A stretch of DNA of 6,955 nucleotides from positions 1-6,955 of the forward strand of contig JAIVWI010000167.1 of the NCBI GenBank assembly GCA_048636595.1. The letters are read 5' to 3'. Of this stretch, positions 1 to 4,557 are shown piece by piece. The notes under the pieces are model-generated. The model ran no database searches, had not been told where the DNA came from, and saw nothing but the letters and a program-made list of their open reading frames with translations. This DNA is from JAJRRA01 sp048636595 (GTDB lineage: Bacteria > Pseudomonadota > Gammaproteobacteria > Xanthomonadales > SZUA-36). The position numbers and the translations under genes were made by a program. Within the stretch, counting starts at the first letter, position 1. Each line of letters starts with the position of its first letter.

Positions 1-185
1 CGAAACAGGGCGGCATCCGCCATGTAGCGGAACATGCCTTCCAGCGCCATGCCCGTAGCATCACTTTGTACTGCATCATCGGCCGGCGCCGTTTCGTTCA
101 CTACCGGTTCCGGTTGTTTTGCGCAAGCTGACAGGCCCAGGGCAAACAGCATTAAAACCGCAGTGATCAATAGATTACGTTGCAT
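1..185 (-). CDS. Lipoprotein, N-terminal part only (runs off window)
   Basis: The first 61 residues are visible. They begin with a typical bacterial lipoprotein signal: basic MQRN, a hydrophobic stretch, then a lipobox L18-S-A-C21, so Cys21 should be lipidated and the protein anchored to a membrane facing the periplasm. The residue after the Cys is Ala, not Asp, which favours outer-membrane sorting if Lol rules apply. A polar, Pro/Glu/Asp-rich linker follows (about 22-45), then GMFRYMADAALF, which looks like the start of a folded domain found in some proteobacterial envelope lipoproteins; I cannot name the family safely. The ATG lies inside the last codons of the DUF502 gene (11-nt overlap), so the two are probably translationally coupled. 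The C-terminal part is outside the window. Confidence 0.75.
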   Translation of the reverse strand, partial: MQRNLLITAVLMLFALGLSACAKQPEPVVNETAPADDAVQSDATGMALEGMFRYMADAALF

Positions 186-780
186 TGCTTTGCTCCCCTT
201 TGCGCGCTACCGAACCGGTTAAAACCAGCTTCATGCCATCTTCGAAGGATATATCTACCGGCGTAAGGCAGGAACGCGGCAGGAAAAGGGTATAACCGCC
301 AATCTGGTAGCTCATGGGAAGATACACCGCGATGGGGTCATCAACCGTAAGCTTCAATGGAAACCGGCTGAATTCTTCACGGGTGACAAAACCCAGCATT
401 TCAAACTCCTGGCCGGGGATTTTCACCAGCACGACTTTGCTCATCGCTTTACTGCTGTCAGGGCTGAAATAACCTATGAAATCCTTGATGGCTGAATAAA
501 TGGTTTTAACCAGTGGCAGGCGATGGAGGATCCTGTCGCCCAGGTCGAATAGCCTCTGGAACAGGATGACATGGGTCAGCAGGCCGATCAGGATGGTTAT
601 CGCCAGTGCGGATACCAGACCCATCCCGGGGATATACCAGCCTTCGGGCAGGAAGCGGATGATAAGGCCGCCCAGCAATCGTTCCGCACCCCCGGCCATC
701 CACCAGAATATCGCCAGTGTCAGCACGGCCGGAATCACGACGGCCAGGCCTTTCAGAAACAATTTACCGATGGTATTCAT
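175..780 (-). CDS. DUF502 family inner-membrane protein
   Basis: This is a 201-residue protein of the DUF502 family, whose biochemical function is not established. Two hydrophobic segments are visible, at about 8-29 and 53-77, the first close to the N-terminus. After them come the family signatures: LPLVKTIYSAIKDF at 88-101 and a C-terminal beta-rich region at 150-191 (VYLPMSY, GGYTLFLPRS, LTPVDISFEDGMKLVLTGSV). Length and motif order match complete members. The start at 780 places the first helix correctly. A Shine-Dalgarno is weak, and the 59-nt gap before it holds a TAAAAT (820-825, minus strand) that could be a poor -10 box. The 3' end overlaps the next lipoprotein gene by 11 nt, suggesting the two products share an envelope role. 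Confidence 0.9.
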   Translation of the reverse strand: MNTIGKLFLKGLAVVIPAVLTLAIFWWMAGGAERLLGGLIIRFLPEGWYIPGMGLVSALAITILIGLLTHVILFQRLFDLGDRILHRLPLVKTIYSAIKDFIGYFSPDSSKAMSKVVLVKIPGQEFEMLGFVTREEFSRFPLKLTVDDPIAVYLPMSYQIGGYTLFLPRSCLTPVDISFEDGMKLVLTGSVARKGEQSNAT

Positions 781-839
781 GATGGTGATTCACTGCGGGT
801 TTATTCGGTGGCTGCCTGTATTTTATGGCTGCTTGAGCC

Positions 840-1106
840 TCAGATTCCAACTTTCGACAGGGCGTCGATAATTTCCCGCAGAAACCGTTCAGCAACGGGG
901 TGATCCACTGCAAACCGGGTTTCCACTGCCTTGGCATGGTCCACGACGTTGTCGAACTCGTCACTGACGGAGTCAGACTCCACCAGGCGATTGATTTCCG
1001 TGTCCAACTCCCGGACCAGCTCGAGCGTCTCGGTATCGACTTCATCCGTGTTTTCCAGTTCTTTGTGGAGCCGGGCCAGTAAATCTCTTAGCTGCTGATC
1101 ATCCAT
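840..1106 (-). CDS. DUF4404 family small protein
   Basis: This 88-residue acidic protein matches the DUF4404 family: an N-terminal MDDQQLRDLLARLHKELENT, a central Asp/Glu-rich helical part, and a C-terminal HPVAERFLREIIDALSKVGI ending in the characteristic 'I-D-A-L-x-x-x-G-I'. Predicted to be almost entirely alpha-helical and cytosolic, with no signal or membrane segment. Family function is unknown. The start is well supported by AGGTGA seven bases upstream, the clearest ribosome-binding site in the window. It lies 100 nt after the mazF stop, so it may start its own transcript with the downstream DUF502 and lipoprotein genes. Confidence 0.85.
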   Translation of the reverse strand: MDDQQLRDLLARLHKELENTDEVDTETLELVRELDTEINRLVESDSVSDEFDNVVDHAKAVETRFAVDHPVAERFLREIIDALSKVGI

Positions 1107-1113
1107 TGACTGT

Positions 1114-1119
1114 TCACCT
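1114..1119 (-). promoter_or_regulatory. Shine-Dalgarno of the DUF4404 gene
   Basis: AGGTGA on the minus strand, seven bases before the ATG at 1106. It fixes the start of the 88-residue protein. It contrasts with the other genes here, which mostly lack a clear Shine-Dalgarno and appear to rely on stop/start coupling. Confidence 0.7.
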
Positions 1120-1143
1120 GCGTGGGGGTCGTTTTCAAGTTCT

Positions 1144-1175
1144 ACTGTACCACCTGCGGAAGGAAGCAGGCAGGT
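1144..1175 (-). promoter_or_regulatory. Possible promoter with adjacent inverted repeat before the DUF4404 gene
   Basis: On the minus strand TGGTACAGT (1152-1144) resembles an extended -10 element (TGn plus TACAGT, 4 of 6 matches). Directly upstream is a perfect six-base inverted repeat, ACCTGC at 1152-1157 and GCAGGT at 1170-1175 (plus-strand reading), with a 12-base spacer. The repeat would fall between the -10 and a poorly defined -35. It could instead be a hairpin after mazF, but no T-run follows, so it is not a convincing intrinsic terminator. Confidence 0.25.
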
Positions 1176-1206
1176 CCTGTGCAGGATAATGACGATGTTT
1201 TTTGTG

Positions 1207-1545
1207 TCATACGCTCAGCACTAATTTCAACCCGTCATTGACACGGTCCATTGTGCGTCCAGGCAATGCGCCAATACGCGCTGTAAGCAACTTCCGGTCT
1301 ATGGTTAGAATCTGAGAAATATTGACAACCGAAGCCTTGGAAAGCCCTGAATCGGATTTGCTGATACGGACATTGCCCGGAGCTTGAGCAAGCGCCAGGT
1401 TCGAAGTGATCACGGTTACCAAAACGGTTGAGATTCGGCTTTCATTAAACGAGTTGGCCTGCACGATGAGAACCGGGCGGCGATAACCGGGCCCAGAGCC
1501 TTCTGGCGAAGTCAGTGATGCCCACCAAATTTCACCACGCTTCAT
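1207..1545 (-). CDS. mazF: MazF/PemK family type II toxin (mRNA endoribonuclease)
   Basis: This 112-residue protein has the MazF/PemK fold signatures in order: KRGEIWW at 2-8, a GSGPGYRRPVLIVQ loop and strand at 16-29, TVITSN at 44-49, and a C-terminal helix preceded by 'TIDRKLL..RIGALP'. By alignment with B. subtilis MazF (EndoA), catalytic Arg25 and Thr48 correspond to Arg23 and Thr47 here, so the active site looks intact. MazF toxins cleave single-stranded RNA at short sequences and arrest growth when the antitoxin is degraded; the recognition sequence cannot be read from this gene. The start overlaps the antitoxin gene by 14 nt and has no clear Shine-Dalgarno, consistent with translation coupled to, and limited by, the antitoxin. 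Confidence 0.92.
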   Translation of the reverse strand: MKRGEIWWASLTSPEGSGPGYRRPVLIVQANSFNESRISTVLVTVITSNLALAQAPGNVRISKSDSGLSKASVVNISQILTIDRKLLTARIGALPGRTMDRVNDGLKLVLSV

Positions 1546-1768
1546 GGCTTATTGAATCGAGTTGTGCCTGAGCCAGACCGTTTTCAACGGCAGATACTTC
1601 ACGCCCATAAATTTCATTGAGTTTGGAGGTGACTGCTTCTGAGTCACGCGATTCCAGATAGGCCGCCAGGGCCTCTGCAAATATTTGACTGCGTGGGACG
1701 TTTCGCTGTTTAGCTAAGCGCTCGGCGGCCTCAAAAATGCGATCTGGTACGGAAACAGCTACTTTCAT
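1532..1768 (-). CDS. Ribbon-helix-helix antitoxin of the MazF pair
   Basis: This 78-residue protein starts with MKVAVSVPDRIFEAAERLAK, the beta-strand plus first helix of a ribbon-helix-helix (CopG/MetJ-type) DNA-binding domain, followed by the second helix 'VPRSQIFAEALAAYLE' (about 24-39). The C-terminal half (40-78) is polar and acidic, the part expected to be disordered and to wrap the toxin. It is the RHH type seen with B. subtilis EndoA and with ChpI, not the AbrB-type MazE of E. coli, so I give no symbol. It should neutralise MazF and repress its own promoter. It is the first gene of the pair, 78 nt after imuB, and overlaps mazF by 14 nt. Confidence 0.9.
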   Translation of the reverse strand: MKVAVSVPDRIFEAAERLAKQRNVPRSQIFAEALAAYLESRDSEAVTSKLNEIYGREVSAVENGLAQAQLDSISHEAW

Positions 1769-1776
1769 ACTGACAG

Positions 1777-1815
1777 GGTATCACTGTGGTAATACCGGTT
1801 CAACTATACATATAG
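1777..1815 (-). promoter_or_regulatory. Candidate promoter and operator of the toxin-antitoxin pair
   Basis: The 78-nt gap between the imuB stop and the antitoxin start is more AT-rich than its surroundings and holds palindromes. CTATA-CA-TATAG (1804-1815) is a perfect inverted repeat; its edge forms TATAGT on the minus strand (1808-1803), a 5-of-6 match to a -10 box, though the -35 is weak. A second repeat, GGTAT (1777-1781) and ATACC (1792-1796), contains the near-perfect palindrome GGTA-A-TACC (1788-1796). Ribbon-helix-helix antitoxins bind such short palindromes to repress their operons. The promoter assignment is by inspection only. Confidence 0.4.
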
Positions 1816-1846
1816 CGTGCGAGTTAATTAGGACAGCGCAGATGCT

Positions 1847-3322
1847 TCAGGCAAAAATTCCGTGCAGATACCAGCCGCGGTGGGGTTTGTATTCGTGGAA
1901 GGCCCACAAGGTGCTGCCGTGGGTGTCACGGACGATGAAGTAATCGCGGCGGCAATCGCGGCCGTCCCACCAGCCGCTCTCGATGCGTTCGGGGCCGGCG
2001 AGGATTTCGTAGTTTTCGATGGTGCAGCGTTTGGGTTTTGGCAGCAGCCAGCTCGGGCGGTGTGCGAGTGCGGTGCAGTTTGCTTGCTCATCCAGTGTAC
2101 GGGTGCGCCAGCTGTATTCCGGGCGGTGATCCTCGACGCCGGTAATGCCGGTGACCGACTCGCGGCCGAGGCGGGCTTGCAGGCGTTCGGCCAGTTGTTC
2201 GATGCCTTGCTGCTGTTCCGCTGTCGTATCCATGAACAGGCTGTGCTGGCCCGCACTGAATTTCAGAAGTTGCGGGGCTTCCAGGCGGATTTCACGCACA
2301 GCCTGGGGCAGGCGCAGACGTTCCAGGCGTTCACGTAACACCGTCACCAGGCGGGCAGGGTCCTGGGTGGGGGACTGCAGGCCCAGCTCCAGCAGGGTAT
2401 CTTCATGGTCCTCATGGCCGAGCACAATCTGTAACGATTGTGCCGCGGTATCGCCGCCGCGCAGCACGCCGCATAGTTCTTCCAGCAAGCGCTTCAGCGG
2501 GAATAACAGGGCCTGGCTGGCGGTGATTTCGGCCGGCAGGTCCATCCGGGAAATAAAAGTTTCCGGCGGCTGGTACAGGGGCCGGGGATCGGCCTGGATG
2601 CCCAGCAGACGATCGAGGTAAGCAGTAATGGTGGGGCCGAAACGCCGGGTCAGCGCCTTGCGTGGCAGCCTGAGCAGGTCACGCACCTGGCGAAAGCCCA
2701 TACGCTGCATGGCAAGCTGTTGTGCAGCATCCAGATGCAGGCGCTCAAGAGGCAGCGGACCGATTTGCTGGCGTATGTGTCCCGCACTGCAGATATGCAG
2801 GCCTTCACAGGCTGCCAGCCAGGCCGCTTCCGGGCTGGGAGCGGAACCCGTCATGGCATGGTAACCGAGCTGCCCGAGCTCTCGTTGCAGACGATTGCCC
2901 AGGATCTGCGGCCTGCCAAACAGGCGTTCACTGGCGCCGGCCTCCAGGAACAAGCCGCTGCGGTCAGCCGGGATGCTTACCTGGTTGCTGTACTGGTAGC
3001 ACCAGGCAGCCAGGCGCTGCAGGGCCCGCTGTTCTGCGCCTGTATCACGTTCCACTACCTGGAGTGTATCCATCAGGCCCAGGGCGGCCGTGGCCGGCAT
3101 ACCGGCTTTCACGCCACCGGCCAGGGCCGCTGGATTACAGTCGATGATCAGCTCGCGCCGCTTGACAGGCTCACTGACCGCGATGGGCGATCCGTTCCTC
3201 GCCTGCCCGCGGGTGAACAGGTCCAGAGCCAGGTGTGGGAAGCGTATGCCGAGCCAGCATGGGTCAGGAGTGGTTTTCTGCAGGGGGAGCATGGCTCTGA
3301 GCTTGACACCGCCGCTTCGCAT
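1847..3322 (-). CDS. imuB: ImuB, catalytically dead Y-family polymerase-like protein
   Basis: This 491-residue protein is a Y-family polymerase relative that acts as the mutasome hub in translesion synthesis, normally linking ImuA, the beta clamp and DnaE2. The N-terminal palm begins at about residue 22, but the acidic triad is gone: WLGIRFPHLALDLF (23-36) has Gly where active polymerases have the first Asp, and ADRSGLFLEAG (119-129) lacks the Asp-Glu pair. A helix-hairpin-helix-like part follows at about 203-241 and the little-finger region at about 250-350. QHSLF at 359-363 fits the clamp-binding consensus QLxLF. The C-terminus (443-491, GPERIESGWWDG to GWYLHGIFA) is the DUF6504-like tail usual in ImuB. 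Start choice is open: ATG at 3322 has AGGA too close to it, and ATG at 3292 (residue 11) is an alternative. Confidence 0.95.
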   Translation of the reverse strand: MRSGGVKLRAMLPLQKTTPDPCWLGIRFPHLALDLFTRGQARNGSPIAVSEPVKRRELIIDCNPAALAGGVKAGMPATAALGLMDTLQVVERDTGAEQRALQRLAAWCYQYSNQVSIPADRSGLFLEAGASERLFGRPQILGNRLQRELGQLGYHAMTGSAPSPEAAWLAACEGLHICSAGHIRQQIGPLPLERLHLDAAQQLAMQRMGFRQVRDLLRLPRKALTRRFGPTITAYLDRLLGIQADPRPLYQPPETFISRMDLPAEITASQALLFPLKRLLEELCGVLRGGDTAAQSLQIVLGHEDHEDTLLELGLQSPTQDPARLVTVLRERLERLRLPQAVREIRLEAPQLLKFSAGQHSLFMDTTAEQQQGIEQLAERLQARLGRESVTGITGVEDHRPEYSWRTRTLDEQANCTALAHRPSWLLPKPKRCTIENYEILAGPERIESGWWDGRDCRRDYFIVRDTHGSTLWAFHEYKPHRGWYLHGIFA

Positions 3323-3337
3323 ATCCTGAGAAAGAAC

Positions 3338-4126
3338 TTAGTTGATGGCCGTCGAGGCCGGTAGCTGCATGGCGCCGGCAGCCGGCTGAGGGATTGCGCC
3401 GGGTGTCTGCGGAACAGGCGTCTGTTGGGTATGGGGCTGGGAATAAGGCCGTGGAATCCATGCCGGCTCAAGCGGCCGGCTTCCACGGCACTTGAGCACA
3501 CTCACGCGGGTGCCGCGCTGAGCGTCAGCCTCCAGTTGCAGCCGCAGGGCAGCCGGTGAAGCTGCATCGAGCGCATTTTCAGGCCGGAACAGGAAAGCCA
3601 CCTTGCCACTGTTTTCGGCCGCCAGCTGCAGGCGCCGCAGGCGGGTAAAACTGATCCGTTCGGGCCAGGCCAGCACCGCACCACTCCGGCCGCCACTGAG
3701 CGCCTGTTCACAGGCCCACAGCGATTCTTTTTCCTTGTGTGTGCGTACCAGCAGAAGTTGCTCGAGCAACAGGCCATGGCCGTGCAGTGAGGCGGGGTAG
3801 GGGATCCATGGCGGGTCTATCATGATGATCCATTGGCCCTGTTCACTCATGCGGGTCAGGGTGGGCAACAGCAGGCTGAACTCGCCCAGCCCGGGTTTTG
3901 CGGAGACCAGCTCGGTCACCGCACCCAGCGGCCAGCCGCTACCGGGCAATCGTGCGTCCAGCCTGGCATGGCCGGTGGGCAAAGTACGCTGAGCGTGGTT
4001 GGCGCGACGCCCTTTCCACAATTGCGGTGTGGTGCTGAGCAGCTTGCTGATGGTGCTGTTTTGCGGCTGGTTAGCTTTGGGCAGATCGCCCGCAGGTGAG
4101 CTCTTACAGGGAGATCTCCGGGTCAT
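3338..4126 (-). CDS. imuA: ImuA, RecA-like translesion synthesis accessory protein
   Basis: This 262-residue protein matches ImuA, a RecA-fold partner of ImuB and DnaE2 in SOS mutagenesis. Family landmarks: LWKG at 36-39; PTGHARLDARLPGSGWPLGA at 50-69; a degenerate Walker A region SAKPGLGEFSLLLP (75-88) without the GK[ST] core, as usual for ImuA; the Walker B-like IIMIDPPWIPYP at 100-111; LWACEQAL at 136-143; AVLAWPE and RLRRLQLAAE at 150-171; FLFRP at 178-182. Residues from about 222 to the end are Pro/Gln-rich and probably disordered, a plausible interaction tail. Its ATG overlaps the lexA-like stop as ATGA, and imuB follows after 15 nt, so the three are almost certainly one transcript and translationally coupled. 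Confidence 0.93.
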   Translation of the reverse strand: MTRRSPCKSSPAGDLPKANQPQNSTISKLLSTTPQLWKGRRANHAQRTLPTGHARLDARLPGSGWPLGAVTELVSAKPGLGEFSLLLPTLTRMSEQGQWIIMIDPPWIPYPASLHGHGLLLEQLLLVRTHKEKESLWACEQALSGGRSGAVLAWPERISFTRLRRLQLAAENSGKVAFLFRPENALDAASPAALRLQLEADAQRGTRVSVLKCRGSRPLEPAWIPRPYSQPHTQQTPVPQTPGAIPQPAAGAMQLPASTAIN

Positions 4127-4557
4127 TTCAATTCCGGGCGGATCACGCCGACTCCGAGCCCTTCGATGGCGAGTTCCTGCCGGTGCAGGTTGACCTCGAT
4201 GGGTTCAAAATCGGCGTTTTCCGGGATCAGTTGCACCAGGTGTCCACGGCGCTGGAAGCGTTTGACGGTGACTTCATCATCCAGCCGGGCCACCACGATC
4301 TGCCCGTTGCGGGCTTCCGGAGTGCGGTGCACCGCCAGCAGGTCGCCATCCAGGATGCCTGCATCGCGCATGCTCATGCCCTCGACCCGCAGCAGATAAT
4401 CGGGTTTGGGCGAGAACAGGGCAGGGTCTACGCGATATTCGCCCTCAATGTTTTCCTGCGCCAGGATCGGGCTGCCGGCGGCTACCCGGCCGATTAGCGG
4501 GAGCGGGCTGTTGGCGGAGGCTGGCAGCTCACCCGCCGCCAGCGCCGGAGAAGCCAC
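4123..4557 (-). CDS. lexA: LexA-type S24 autoprotease domain lacking the DNA-binding HTH
   Basis: This 144-residue product is the C-terminal half of LexA. LPLIGRVAAGSP (19-30) holds the self-cleavage bond Ala27-Gly28; GMSM gives the nucleophile Ser62; EVTVKR gives general base Lys99. Their spacings (35 and 37 residues) equal those of E. coli LexA (Ala84, Ser119, Lys156), so the protease domain is intact through IEGLGVGVIR. What is missing is the winged-helix domain (about 70 residues); the first 18 residues are an Ala/Pro-rich stretch unlike LexA. The frame is open upstream to a TAA but encodes nothing HTH-like and has no ATG, so the start is a GTG at 4557, without a clear Shine-Dalgarno, inside the 3' end of the DUF2207 gene. 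Size and layout resemble UmuD (139 aa). It cannot bind SOS boxes itself. Alternatives: a truncated remnant, or an assembly chimera. Confidence 0.85.
   Translation of the reverse strand: MASPALAAGELPASANSPLPLIGRVAAGSPILAQENIEGEYRVDPALFSPKPDYLLRVEGMSMRDAGILDGDLLAVHRTPEARNGQIVVARLDDEVTVKRFQRRGHLVQLIPENADFEPIEVNLHRQELAIEGLGVGVIRPELK
4529..4557 (-). other. Overlap and suspected fusion junction of the DUF2207 and lexA-like genes
   Basis: These 29 bases are read in two frames: as the last DUF2207 codons (GFSGAGGG then TGA) and as the first residues of the lexA-like protein. DUF2207 proteins usually end in a longer poly-Gly run closed by Trp, and LexA usually has an HTH before the LPLIG linker; both are cut here at the same place. 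This is what a deletion joining two formerly separate operons would leave. Confidence 0.45.

Noticed and set aside
1152..1175. Inverted repeat after mazF as an intrinsic terminator
   Set aside because: The six-base stem has a 12-base loop and no run of T follows on the minus strand.
1862..3364. Long plus-strand open frames (158, 158, 214 and 141 codons) opposite imuB
   Set aside because: They mirror the GC-rich codons of imuB, show compositionally biased peptides with no recognisable domain, and overlap one another in different frames.
3704..3721. CTGT-N10-ACAG inside imuA
   Set aside because: Wrong spacing for a LexA box and internal to a conserved coding region.
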